Origin: Adiantum capillus-veneris
Taxonomy: Eukaryota; Streptophyta; Polypodiopsida; Polypodiales; Pteridaceae
Assembly: GCA_014529385.2 (NCBI GenBank)
Contig: CM043965.1
Coordinates: 10,486,912-10,550,911 of the forward strand
Direction of reading: 5' to 3'
Length of the DNA: 64,000 nt
A program made the position numbers and the translations under genes. Below are positions 10,808 through 21,961 of the stretch, in pieces (position 1 is the first letter of the stretch; the number at the start of each line of letters is the position of its first letter). Below the pieces are notes generated by a model. The model saw only the letters and a list, made by a program, of their open reading frames with translations. It was not told the DNA's origin and searched no databases.

Positions 10808-12432
10808 TGTAATGGAATTGGCCTATTAACTTGAGAGTAGTGGAAATTAATGAGAGTACTTTTGAGAAATTACTTTGTGAGCATAGTGGGTGAACATAAT
10901 TGAAGATAGCAACATAATCATTGCAATTCCTTAACTAGGTATGAACAATACTTTTGCAAGAGAGAGAATTTAGAGAACATGACAACAGTTGAGGACCGGA
11001 TTTATGTGGAGCTGATCCCCCCTCCAATAGGCATTTGCATTATGATTTCTCCCATTAAGAGAGACTTGTTACATTACAATCTTTGTGTTCCCTGTGACAT
11101 AGGTGATGCAATGAAGATGGAAAGCTTCATGCATCACAAGCATAACATAAACTTTGTGGAAAGCTTTAACTATCCCAAGCCTCAGTCCCAAGACCTCAAA
11201 CACCTTCAAAGGTGGAGAGAGCTAGCAGGGAATGAGGGTAGGGAAGAGGAGTAAGAAACACTTCATAGGAGAAAGAATTAGTTCCTCACTTATCATCACT
11301 CTTCTTGCTAGCATACATAATAGCATAGTAATGAAGATGGAGAAGATGGCATGCTTAAGCATTGAAGCATGGCTCTTGGTTGGATTTGCACTCCATAGCC
11401 AAGAGTGTTGGTGTAGGCTCTCAACCTCTACTTGCTTGGAGAAGGAGAGGAGCTCTTGCACTTTGCACTTTGCACAATGCACAATGAGAGTGTGTGTGGG
11501 AGAGTATACCCCTTAAGAAACCCCCTAGCTTGCTTTGGTCGACCCCCCCTTGTAGCTCATGCTTGAAGCTCATTGGACCCCTCCAGGCCTAGCCAATCAC
11601 AAGCAGGAGGCATTAGTAATTACAAGCAACAAGGGTAGCCTTGGGACAAGTGTCCCCCTTTCCCCTTTGAGAGAGAGGACTTGATAAATGCAAAGAAAAT
11701 TAGTAAATGTCCTAAATTATCATTGGACCCCTTGGGTGGCCAACGAATAGGCTTCAGGCACACCATGAGGGCAACATGAGGAGGAACTTGACAAGTGTCC
11801 CCTTTGCTTTCTTTGTACTAGGCATGCCTTGTGTGAGTGTGTGTGTGTTCTCTCTCATCCACTCTCATGTTGGGATCGCCCCCTTCTTGAAGGGATTGGA
11901 TCTTTGAATTTTTGACACCTCAAGCCCCTCAATCTTAGGCCCAGTTCCTACCACAAGTTTGGTCCTTAAGCACTTCAAGCTTGGGCTGGGTTCTCACGTC
12001 AAGAACAACCCTAGCATCTCAAGCATAACAAGCACCTCAAGCATCAAGCACCTCAAGCATATCAATCATCAGGCACCTCAAGCACCTCAAGCACCTTAAG
12101 CTTAGGCCGGGTTCCGACCTCAAGCACCTCAAGCTTGGGCCGGGTTCCCACCTCAAGCTTAGTCCTAGCTTACCTAAGGTCAAAGGACTTTTACAATAAC
12201 TATTGGATGTCTTCAATGAAGCTAACCCTAAGGTCTTATGCTCCATTGGTTAGCCTTGCTCTTTGATAGACCATCTCTCATTTGGGCCCCTTTACCATTG
12301 GCCCCGTGTTGAGATAGATCTATAAGCACATGTCTATATCTTAAACCTTGTTCCCGTTTATTCTCCCACATTAGATGCTCAGTTTAATATGAGAAAATCA
12401 TTTGGGTTGGTTAGATATTAGATTTTATGACA
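10808..12432 (-). repeat. Chromovirus 3' LTR
   Basis: 1625 bp, near-identical overall to 17719-19324. On + it runs from tgtaatgg to ttatgaca, giving TG...CA termini on both strands. It holds a + strand frame (10979-11254) conserved in the other LTRs and the CTCAAGCAC subrepeats (about 11925-12170). Confidence 0.92.
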
Positions 12433-12450
12433 TTACCTCTCTCTTGGAAT
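12433..12450 (-). other. Polypurine tract
   Basis: Read on -, the bases just before the 3' LTR are ccaagagagaggtaa, a purine-rich tract where the plus-strand primer for second-strand synthesis would be expected. Confidence 0.7.
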
Positions 12451-12792
12451 CATAGTCATCCTCGACTATAAGGTAGAGGAGATAAAGCCTTAATCATTAG
12501 TCAATCTTACTTAGCGGATAGAGGATCCCTTTTTACCCTACGACATCTTTCTAAGATGGATGACTAATCCACTTGGTGCTTGGGAGACATAGCTGCCACA
12601 AGCATGTCTGCACTTTAGTCCATTTCATTCTCCCAAAGTAGAGTGACAAATTCTACGTGGTGTTTGAGAGATGTCGTCATCACAAACATGAGTCTAAGCA
12701 TGCATACTATTTAAATTTGTGCACAATTAAAAAGAGAACTAGTCTTATAAGACAAAAGACATGGGTCATTTAAAAGAAATTTGTACATTTGT

Positions 12793-13056
12793 TTATTCTA
12801 ATGTAGCATTGTAAGCATTGACAAGGTTCATACTATCCTTAACCTGTATTCCTTGCATCCATCTAGCATCTTCAAAAGGATAATTTTTGAACTTAATAAG
12901 ATACCATCGGATAATCTTACCATGTTGTAGTACCTTGTCTTCATGCCGAAGGATAGCTTCGGGTTGTAGCACCTCTTCTTGGTCTTCAACTTTGGGAGGA
13001 TCTTCGATAATTGGTTCACTTGGTGGCTCTCCTTTGTAGGGCTTAAGTAGGCTCAC
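12793..13056 (-). pseudogene. Chromodomain end of chromovirus pol
   Basis: An 87-codon frame ending the element's coding part. Residues around VLQHGKIIRWYLIKFKNYP then ARW resemble a chromodomain (aromatic, LIKWKGY-like block, then a Trp). Such C-terminal chromodomains direct integration to particular chromatin and define chromoviruses. It is cut off from the integrase core by stops and frameshifts. Confidence 0.75.
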
Positions 13057-13212
13057 ATGAAGGGCATTGTGTATGAGTCAATGGTTGGGCAACTTGGTAT
13101 CTTTTTGCTAGCTTAGCATAATCCTTTTGATGGCCCGTAGGATTTTTGCCCATCGTTTGCCTTGATCGAGCCTTAGGAAACTTAAGTAAGACCCAATCAT
13201 TTTCTTTAAATG

Positions 13213-14267
13213 TTAAGGCCCTTCTATGTCTGTCACAACAACAGCTTTTTGCCTTTGTTGAGAGATGGATATAGCCTCCTTAATCTTTTGAAAAGATTCT
13301 TGTAGGTCACATCTATACTCATCGGCAGCGAAGATCTTCCCATGTACTTTGAGTAGCAAGGGACTTTTAGGTCTTCCCTCAATGATCTCATAAGGTGCTT
13401 TTCCCATAGAAGTATGTACATTATTATTGTAGGCATACTCTACAAGAGGTAAGTACTTTTCTCATTGTGAGCGTTGATCTACTTCTGTAGCATAAGTTTT
13501 TAGTAGATTGAGTATCGTAAAATTGGCTATCTCACTTTGGCCATCTGTTTGTGGGTGATAGACCGAAGACAAATTCAATTTTGTTCCTAGATTTTCAAAG
13601 AGACTTTTCTAAAAATTACTGGTCATTCAAGGATCTCTATCTGACACGATGGATGTTGGTAATCCATGGTGTTTGAAAATCTGTGATATGAGAGAGTTGC
13701 CATTTGGTGTGCCTTAATAGTCTTTTTGACTGGAATAAAGTGTGTTTGCTTGCTAAACCTATCGACTATTGTCCATATTCCGGTATTCCAATGGATAGAG
13801 TTGGGTAATCCAAAGATAAAATCCATGGATATACTCTCCCATGGTGAATTTGGGATTGGCAATGGCTGGAGTAATCTAGGTTGCTTCCCTCTATCATATT
13901 TGGTATTTTGGCATACTACGCATTTTGAAACATACTCTTGTATGTCCACTTTCATGGTAGGCCAATCAAAATACGTCTCTACTCCTCGAATCGTAGGTTG
14001 AATACCTCTATGCCCCGCATAGGGAGGAGCATGGGATTCATAGATAACTTTCTCACGAAGGGAATGGGTAACACATAGCCTATTTCCATGGAGAAGATAA
14101 CCATCCTGCAAAGTGAATGGATCCTCTTTCTTCCTTAAAGCAAGGGCTAACATTATGTCTCTAAAGTCAGGGTCAGTAGCATACTCATCTATCATAGAGG
14201 ATAGATCATTGTGAGTAGCTATAAACACCGCATTAACTTTTGGTTGTTGTGAAAGTGCATCGGCCAC
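13213..14267 (-). pseudogene. Integrase of chromovirus
   Basis: From 14267 down: a Gypsy-type linker, then an HHCC zinc-binding N-terminal domain (HAPPYAGHRG and CVVCQNTK). The catalytic core starts at WESISMDFIFGLP (first catalytic Asp) and continues to IVDRFSKQTHFIPV. A frameshift near 13690 destroys the part with the second Asp and the Glu. Downstream fragments (13407-13213) match the region before the chromodomain. The family joins the cDNA ends into host DNA in the nucleus. This copy cannot do so. Confidence 0.85.
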
Positions 14268-15690
14268 TTGATTGTGCTTACCAGCAATGTGAGCAATATG
14301 AAAATTAAATCATGAAAGAAAATTTTCCACCTCATTTGTTTGTTGGAAAGCTTGGTTTGCGTCATAAAATACTTGAGACTTTGGTGGTCGGTTCGTAAGA
14401 TAAATGGAGTCCCCAATAGGTAGTGCTTCCATGTGTCTAGGACATGTAGAAAAACTAAAAGCTCTTTCTCATAAATACCCAAGACTCGTTCATCCGTATT
14501 GAGCCTTCAACTCTCATATGCTATGGCATGCCCTTCTTGAAGCAAAACTGCTCCAAGGCAATCACCACAAGCATCACATTGGACCTCAAATGGCTTTGAG
14601 AGATCCAAAAGCATGAGGACGGGTTGGGAGGTGCGCTTTTCTTTGAGCTTATCAAAAGCGTTTTGCTCCTTAGCAGTCCATACATACTTAACGTTCTTCT
14701 TAGTTAAGTCGTGTAGTGGTCCTGCTACTTGAGATAATTTTTCTATGAAGCGTCTATAGTATGCGCACATACCAATAAAGCTTCTTAGCTCATGTAGATT
14801 CCTTGGATTAGGCCATGCTTTTATTACCTCTAACTTCAATGGATCCATACGAACACCATCTTGAGAGATAATATGACCTAGGTATTGAATCTCTTGAAGG
14901 AAAAATTCGCTTTTCTTTCGGTTGAGAAAAAGCTTGTTCTCCCTCAATGCTTGAAAAATCACTTGGAGATGTTGCTTATGTTCCTCCAAAGACTTGGAGT
15001 AGATGATGATATCATCAAAGAGCACTCCATTGAATTTGTGGTAAGGTCTAAAATTTTTCTCCTTAGACGATTGAACGTAGTTGGTGCATTAGTCAAGCCA
15101 AAATGCATGACTAGATATTCATAAAGACTAAACGTTGTGCGGAACACGGTCTTTAGGATATCTTCATCCACTATTCTTATTTGATGATAGCCACTTTTTA
15201 AGGTCAATCCTACTGAAGTAGGTAGAGCCTTGTAGCTTATCAAACAGATCTTCTACCCAAGGCATAGGAAATCTATTTTTGATAGTGATGTGGTTTAGTG
15301 CTCGATAGTCCACACATATACGGTATATACCATCTTTCTTTTGCACTAAAAGGACTGGAGAACAAAAGGGAGAGGAACTAGGCCTCACCATCCCTTTGTC
15401 TACTAGTTCCTGTACTTGCCTCATGATCTCCTCTTGTTGAGCTTGAGAGACTCAATAAGAAGGCTTGTTAGGCGGTGAGCTTCCTCGAAGGAGCTCAACG
15501 CGATGGTCATCATCCCCTCGTTTTGGAGGTAAGTCCATAGGATATCATCGATGAACACATCTTGGAATCCTTTTAGAAAATTAGACAAGTCTAACTCTTC
15601 TTGATTCCTACCATTTACCTTTGATGAAACCTTAGGATCTTTTAAGGACTCTTTGACAAAAATCATGTACGTAGAAACTGAGGTCTTCAT
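14219..15690 (-). pseudogene. Reverse transcriptase and RNase H of chromovirus
   Basis: Fragments in element order: MRQVQELVDKGMVRPSSSPF and VDYRALN, then YFSRIDLK with the first catalytic Asp kept. Then [18 protein letters not shown] (the Y/F-x-DD box, about 15000-15025) and YLGHIISQDGV. The RNase H part has FEVQCDACGDCLGAVL, IYEKELL and LRTDHQSLKYF. Frameshifts near 15165, 14980 and 14500 split the frame. RT and RNase H normally copy the element RNA primed by initiator tRNA. Confidence 0.88.
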
Positions 15691-15699
15691 TGATTTATC

Positions 15700-15905
15700 A
15701 AAAGCAGGAGGATTTACAAGTGGAATAGTGCGACCACGCTCTGTCCCTTGAAAGCTGTGTCAGCCATTACCATATCTCCCATCTTGAAAGCTTGAATGCC
15801 CAACTTGGTGGCCAACTTCATTGATATAAAGTTGTGAGTAGAGCCAGGGTCAAACAAGATGAAGGCATCATGCTCTCTTACCTTTTCCCAAGCATAGGAA
15901 AGTGA
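15700..15905 (-). pseudogene. Aspartic protease region of chromovirus
   Basis: The active-site motif reads FILFDPGSTHNF at about 15825-15860, i.e. Asp-Pro-Gly-Ser where many retroelements have Asp-Thr/Ser-Gly-Ala. The frame is continuous with gag upstream. The element at 55137-57812 has the same DPGS variant, so it is a family trait. Confidence 0.75.
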
Positions 15906-17304
15906 TGAGCCTTTGCAATGAGCGTCCTCTTTTGGAGCTTCGATAGTGGAAGCCCTAGGAGTCTCATTGTGAGCATTCTTCTTGGGACAAGAATGATAGC
16001 CATGTCCTTGCTCCCCACACTTGAAACACTTATGGCCCTTGCGAAAAGCTTAAAGCTCTTCAGGAGAGAGTTTGTTTTTGCCTTTGTAAACTCCCTTATC
16101 CTTGGACCGATTGTTGTTGGAAGTGCCTTGGGAATAATTTTGAGCATTGGTTTTCCCCTTTGCATCATTTTTGTCTTTATTTTCCATGGGTTTGACATTT
16201 CATCTAGCCCCTTGATGGAAATTGATGCGTGAAGCAACCATGCTGTGATGGATTACTTCAGTGATAGAACCAGGCGGTTGAGAGTTGATGTATTCGGCCA
16301 TCTCTTTAGGTAATCCCGCACAGAATTGCTGCTTTTGTTCGACAAAGTCTATCTTTTGAAAGACAGTAGCCTTGAGATGTAAATCCCAAAACTTGTCTAC
16401 ATACTTGTGGATAGACTCATGAGAGAGAAGCTTCAAGCTGCGCCATTCGATAAGCACTTTGTCCTTTGCATCCCTTGCAAGGAATTGCTTCATGATGAAA
16501 AATCGTAGAGTTTTCCATGTCTTTGGGGCTTCGCCGTTGCCACGAAGGCTAGCCCACCATGGACGAGATGATTTTCGGAAGTGCATAGCTACATGGCATA
16601 GCTTGGAGGAATCCGTGAAGCCCTCGTCTCTAAAGGCTACATCAAATTGTTGGATGAAGGCCAACACTTTGTCGGTAGCACCAAAGGTGCCATCATAGGT
16701 GAGAAAAGAGATACTCTTTCCTCCCTCCTTGAACTTATTTAGCTTTTGTGACCTTCGCCATGCACGGTATGATTTGCGATGTCCTCCCCTCCTGTACTCT
16801 CTACGAGAATAGCCATAGTTTTTATTGAAAGAGGAGGAAGGTGAAGAAGAAGGAGAAGAGGGTGACCTCTTTCTTGCCCTTTTTTTAATTGTTTCCTCTC
16901 TTCCCTTTTGGAATGATGATGAGACGGACTGTGGGTTGATCTTTTCCTCTTGGGAGGAGTGGACAATCGTCTAGACCGCCGTCTTTGTGGAATCACATCT
17001 TCAGAGGAGCTTAAAGTTTCATTGCTTTCTTGCTCTTTGGATTTCTCCTCTCGAATGGGAGAGAGTCTTCTTTTGCGGGTATCTTCAAGATGCCTCCTAA
17101 GCTCTCTCTCCTCTTGGAGAGGAAGAGAAATCCCATAAGTGCGAAGTTGTTGTGTAACTTCGGCTTGCAAAGCAGGATTGCCCAAGCTTGCTGCAACCTA
17201 GTAACGAGATAATTAACAAACATGGGGGCATCATCATTAGCACCTTCATGTGAAAAATACAAGCTATCAATGTTCATTCTACTTTCTTGGTTATTGTCAG
17301 CCAT
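15905..17304 (-). pseudogene. gag of chromovirus
   Basis: A start at 17304 (MADNNQESRMN) is plausible. The main capsid part (16667-16200) has FIQQFDVAF, HFRKSSRPWWASL and YVDKFWDLHL, typical of the Retrotrans_gag family. A CCHC zinc knuckle (CFKCGEQGHGYHSC) lies at about 15985-16030. A Ser/Arg-rich stretch between 17185 and 16739 precedes the capsid domain. Frameshifts separate the segments. Confidence 0.85.
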
Positions 17305-17705
17305 GTTAACAAATTTTGTATACGCACTTAGTGTAGGCTTTGGCAATTCAAAACCTTAGTTGCCACTCCTCTTAGCCTTTAAAAATTGGCTCTTAAGTAT
17401 TTACACCCACGACTCGAAGTGGTTAATTATAGAGAGTAGTGGAGTAGGTCTAACATAGCAGAGTTGCCAAGGGCTAGCTCCTTTTGGACTTCTTATGGCT
17501 CAATAATGGTAAAGCCGTAGGCAAGTCTAAAAAGACTCCATTATTAAGTCCAAAACTCTCGAGGTGTGCACCATATCCCACATAGTGGGCTCAACAAAAC
17601 CGATAATAGATCCCAGTTCCACTTACCCTAATATAATTAACAAAATCAACCATTTATAGGCTACTTAAGGACCTCTCTTCTTAAGCAAGAAAAGAGAAAC
17701 CAAAT

Positions 17706-17717
17706 GCTCTGATACCA
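17706..17717 (-). other. Primer-binding site (initiator Met tRNA)
   Basis: On - the sequence one base after the 5' LTR is TGGTATCAGAGC, the standard complement of the 3' end of plant initiator-Met tRNA. It sets the element's orientation. Confidence 0.93.
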
Positions 17718-17718
17718 A

Positions 17719-19324
17719 TGTAATGGAATTGGCCTATTAACTTGAGAGTAGCAGAAATTAATGAGAGTACTTTTGAGAAATTACTTTGTGAGCATAGCAG
17801 GTGAACATAATTGAAGATAGAAACATAATCATAGCAATTAGTTAACTTGGCATGAACAATACTTTTGCAAGAGAGAGAATTTAGAGAACATGACTACAGT
17901 TGAGGACCGGATTTATGTGGAGCCGGTCCCCCCTCCAATAGGCATTTGTATTATGATTTCTCCCATTAAGAGAGACTTGTTACAATACAATCTTTGTGTT
18001 CCTTGTGACATAGGTGATGCAATGAAGATGGAAAGCTTCATGCATCACAAGCATAACATAAACTTTGTGGAAAGCTTTAACTATCCCAAGCCTCAGTCCC
18101 AAGACCTCAAACACCTTCGAAGGTGGAGAGAGCTAGTAGGGAATGAGGGTAGGGAAGAGGAATAAGAAACACTTCATAGGAGAAAGAATTAGTTCCTCAC
18201 TTATCATCACTCTTCTTGCTAGCATACATAATAGTATAGTAATGAAGATGGAGAAGATGGCGAGCTTAAACATTGAAGCATGGCCCTTGGTTGGATTTGC
18301 ACTCCATAGCCAAGAGTGTTGGTGTAGGCTCTCACCTCTACTTGCTTGGAGAAGGAGAGGGAGCTCTTGCACTTTGCACAATGCACAATGAGAGTGTGTG
18401 TGGGAGAGTATACCGCCTAAGAAACCCCCTAGCTTGCTTTGGTCAACCGCCCCTTGTAGCTCATGCTTGAGGCTCATTGGACCCTTCCAGGCCTAGCCAA
18501 TCACAAGTAGGAGGCATTACAAGCAACGAGGGTAGCCTTGGGACAAGTGTCCCCCTTTCCCCTTTGAGAGAGAGTACTTGATAAATGCAAAGAAAATGAA
18601 TTAAATCTCCTAAAATTATCATTGGACCGCTTGGGTGGCCAACCAATAGGCTTCAGGCACACCATGAGGGCAACATGAGGAGGAACTTGACAAGTGTCCC
18701 TTTGCTTTCTTTGTACTTGAGACATGCCTTGTGTGAGTGTGTGTGTGTTCTGTCTCCCATATAGGGATCGCCCCCTCCTTGTAGGGATTGGATCTTTGAC
18801 TTTTTAACACCTCAAGCCCCTCAAGCTTAGGCCCAGTTCCCACCACAAGCTTGGTCCTTAAGCACTTCAAGCTTGGGCTGGGTTCTCACCTCAAGTACAA
18901 CCTTAGCATCTCAAGCATGACAAGCACCTCAAGTATTTCAATCATCAAGCACCTCAAGCATCTCAGTCATCAGGCACCTCAAGCACCTCAAGCTTAGGCC
19001 GGGTTCCCACCTCAAGCACCTCAAGCTTGGGTCGGGTTCCCACTTCAAGCTCAGTCCTAGCTTACCTAAGGTCAAAGGACTTTTACACTAACTATTGGAG
19101 GTCTTCAATGAAGCTAACCCTAAGGTCTTATGCTCCATTGATTAGCCTTGCTCTTTGATAGACCATCTCTCATTTGGGCCCCTTTACCATTGGCCGCGTG
19201 TTGAGATAGATCTATAAGCACATGTCTATATCTTAACCCTTGTTCCCGTTTATTCTCTCACATTAGATGATCAGTTTAATATGAGAAAATCATTTAAGGT
19301 GGTTAGATATTAGATTTTATGACA
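17719..19324 (-). repeat. Chromovirus 5' LTR
   Basis: 1606 bp, matching 10808-12432 with small indels. It ends next to the primer-binding site. It includes the conserved + strand frame at 17890-18165 and CTCAAGCAC subrepeats at about 18800-19060. Confidence 0.92.
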
Positions 19325-19750
19325 TACAGCTAGTGTTTGAAACTCTTTACAACATCCTACATTTGTATATGATTCAAGGAAAATGATTGTGGGAAAAACC
19401 TTTTAGGTTTTGACTAGAAGGTCAAGTGGATCCGAGTTGAGCTCTTGACGTTGTTGATAGATTAGGTTGGATAAAGCAAAGAGGATTTCATGAATAAAAG
19501 TATAAAGTACACAAGTGATAATCAAAAGAAAAAAATAGACTGACATTATTCCTAGAGGGTAGCACACACCCAAGCTAACCTTTTCATCTATATAAGAAAC
19601 ACCTGAAGAAGGAAGAAGTTCACTTTTCCAGTAGAGAGATTGTACCGTGTGCTCATGCTCCTCTTCTACTCTTTCTCTCTCTCTACCTCTCTCTTGTGTG
19701 CATGTGTAGCACTCCAATCTAAGAGGTGTACATGCTGCACCCTCTTGTCG
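19325..19750. other. Spacer, no gene seen
   Basis: Unique-looking sequence. A 126-codon frame on - (19403-19783) has no recognised domain and runs into the inverted repeat, so I do not call it a gene. Confidence 0.5.
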
Positions 19751-20026
19751 GTCAAGGCTTGGGACCAAAAGGGGAAAGTCCATAAAAGAGCAATATTAAT
19801 TGCTAACTAGTTATCTCAGTCATCATAGGTACATGTCAAGGAAGGATAAATGTATCCAGGACAGCCTTCTATTTTTAAACTTGAGCTTAGCATAGTCACT
19901 TTCTATTTTTTGACTCCTATAATTGCTCTCGATCATTTCATTGACTTGTACCTATGACTGAGATAACTGATTAGCAATTACCCTTGCTCTTTTATGGACT
20001 TTTCCCTTTTGGTCCCAAGCCTTGAC
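19751..20026. repeat. Long inverted repeat (foldback), 86-89 bp arms
   Basis: The left arm 19751-19839 and right arm 19941-20026 are near-perfect inverted copies (gtcaaggcttgggaccaaa matches in reverse at the far end). They are separated by 101 bp. An RNA through it would form a long hairpin. No terminal duplication found. It may be a foldback element or an inverted duplication. Confidence 0.9.
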
Positions 20027-20831
20027 CAGTTGGTCCATTAGCACTTACCTACTTTCACTTGTTCTCTTTTTATTTTTCCTGGCCTTAAGTGGCCAATTTA
20101 AGTTTGAAAATTCTTTAGAAGATTGGAAATCAATATTCATGACAGTGAATGACTTGCGCAATTATACTTGGACCTTTAGAACCTTTTACTAGAACTAAAT
20201 AGACAAAATAACATTAACTTTTGAGAATTAGAGAATCACTGAATGGAAAATGATTTCAGACTTGGTTATAGTTTCTACCATTCACGTTCAAAAATTACGT
20301 ACGAGAGATTTAATTAGAAGTATTCTTCCATTTTTTAATCTTTCATATATCATAACCATGTAAAAGGTGCACAAAACTTCAAGGGGATACACCACTACAA
20401 GTGGCATACACTTCATGCTTCATGCTCACAATGTTGTCCTTAATTTGCATCTACTAGTAAAACATTTGTGTGCTCAAAGTCCACCATAGGAAAACGATGT
20501 TTTTAAAAGAAATTGAAAGTGTAGTGCAATTCCCCCAAGAAAGAGCATTCTTCAAAACAAGCTGATATCCTCACAACCATATGATAGGAGGCAATGTGCA
20601 CCCTATCTTAGGCCATATTCATATTACTCAAGGAATTGAGATTGACAAAGACATTATCCCTTATTGGCAAATTCAAATTGGTCGGAAGAAAGAGACACCA
20701 AATAGTTGGGTGACCTCCCTGCCTCAAAAAACATGGTTTGTCTAGGGACTTCTCAACAAAAACTGAATTCCAGAGCTCACAGACAAATCACAAAGCAAGC
20801 TCCTTAAAGTCTATTTGTTGTGCGGTGTTGG
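20027..20831. other. Spacer, no gene seen
   Basis: AT-rich, stop-dense in all frames. I see no repeat or gene that I can support. Confidence 0.5.
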
Positions 20832-20844
20832 TTGTGAGCTTTTT

Positions 20845-21084
20845 CTTTTTGTTGAGAGAGTAGAACTTTGAAAATACAACACACAGACCCAACCCCCGTA
20901 GGTGGAGGCAACCCGACTCTTAAGGGGAGTCATCCTAGTCGGGTTAGGGTGGCCAACCTATCATTTGGACTAGGGGAACAACCCCTAAGGGCTACATGTT
21001 ATCTGAGCTGTCAAGGGAGTTTGAACCCAAGACCTTTGACACAAGGGGCTCTTGCTCTACCAACTGAGCTAGCTCTCGTTGACC
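20845..21084 (-). mobile_element. tRNA-derived SINE with 13-bp target duplication
   Basis: Read on -, the element begins near ggtcaacgagagctagc. It has an A-box-like tagctcagttgg and a B-box-like gggttcaaactcc, both internal RNA polymerase III promoter motifs. An unrelated body follows and it ends in an A-rich tail (aacaaaaagaaaaag). It is flanked by identical ttgtgagcttttt at 20832-20844 and 21085-21097. Length 240 bp fits plant SINEs, which are copied by LINE machinery in trans. Confidence 0.87.
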
Positions 21085-21097
21085 TTGTGAGCTTTTT

Positions 21098-21961
21098 TTG
21101 CCTGTGCACTAGGCACACCAAATGTGAATGGTAATATGAGGAAGGAGCCTTATAGGATTGGGGGGCACAAGCCTTACTTTGTCTTGCCCAGTGAAGCCAT
21201 CCTTTCCAATTAGTTGCGAGGGTTGGCATCCATATTTGCCATGTTGGTGTCGTAGAAAAGGCTAGGAGTGCCATTTGTTCTGGCGTGCTAGCAAAAAGGG
21301 TCCAGACTCCATCATCCTCGACCTCCTTTAGCACCAAGCCATGATCCATGGACCATCATCGACTTTTATCAAGTTGTCAAAAGAGGTGGTCGTTGCCAAG
21401 CCATGAATGATAAATGGGGAAAACATTGGGGCCCGGCCGCCTAAAAGGAGGGGAGGGGATCCAATGGCCTACCTACCTGATAGCGGTTTCTAAACTGCAA
21501 AAGCGGTTTTTCCATAACCGTGTGGTTTTACATGTGACCTGTTTGACGTTGGGGTTATGAGCTGGCCCAAATAGCGACTTTAATAACTTCATAATACTCG
21601 ACCCTTGGCTTGCTTTTGTTCATCTTCTTCTCTGTACATTATGTCTCTCTAATATAGCAGCCATGGCGAGCTTCCCTCCTCCCATTGCCCTCAGAATGCC
21701 TCTTTCCAAACACACTCATGGTGCCCTGGTGGGTGGAAACCATACCTCCGCTCGTTTCTGCACCCGATAAGCTGTTTTCTCTTCCCTTCTTGGGCTCTCC
21801 CTTTCGCTCCTCAATTCGTTGAGCAGGCCTCAAAATTTATGACTCTTCGAGGTCTTTGATCTGCATCCGCCTGGGGCTGTCGGAGGCCCTTCTCGCAGGT
21901 GAAGAAGCCATAGCTGCTTCTGTGCGGGTCTGCTGATTGATTATTCCTGTCCACCTTCGCC
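21098..21961. promoter_or_regulatory. Upstream region of the methyltransferase-like gene
   Basis: No other gene seen. This 0.86-kb stretch should hold the promoter and 5' UTR of the gene starting at 21962. I see no convincing TATA box at a defined distance. The part nearest the gene is pyrimidine-rich and less AT-rich than the rest of the window, as for plant gene 5' ends. Confidence 0.4.

Larger units (their letters stand above)
10808..19324 (-). mobile_element. Complete Ty3/gypsy chromovirus, minus strand
   Basis: An 8.5-kb LTR retrotransposon. LTRs at 10808-12432 (1625 bp) and 17719-19324 (1606 bp) start TGTC and end TACA when read on -. The flanks are tatag (10803-10807) and tacag (19325-19329), a 5-bp target duplication with one mismatch. 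Order on -: 5' LTR, primer-binding site, gag with zinc knuckle, protease, reverse transcriptase, RNase H, integrase, chromodomain, polypurine tract, 3' LTR. gag and pol appear to share one frame, as is usual for chromoviruses. Stops and frameshifts in pol make it non-autonomous. LTR divergence is low but visible, so insertion is not very recent. Confidence 0.93.

Noticed and set aside
19403-19783. 126-codon frame on -
   Set aside because: No domain, partly low-complexity Arg-Glu from a CT run, and it runs into the inverted repeat.
21005-21078. tRNA gene on -
   Set aside because: A- and B-boxes are present, but the acceptor arms do not pair and it continues into a SINE body with tail and target duplication.
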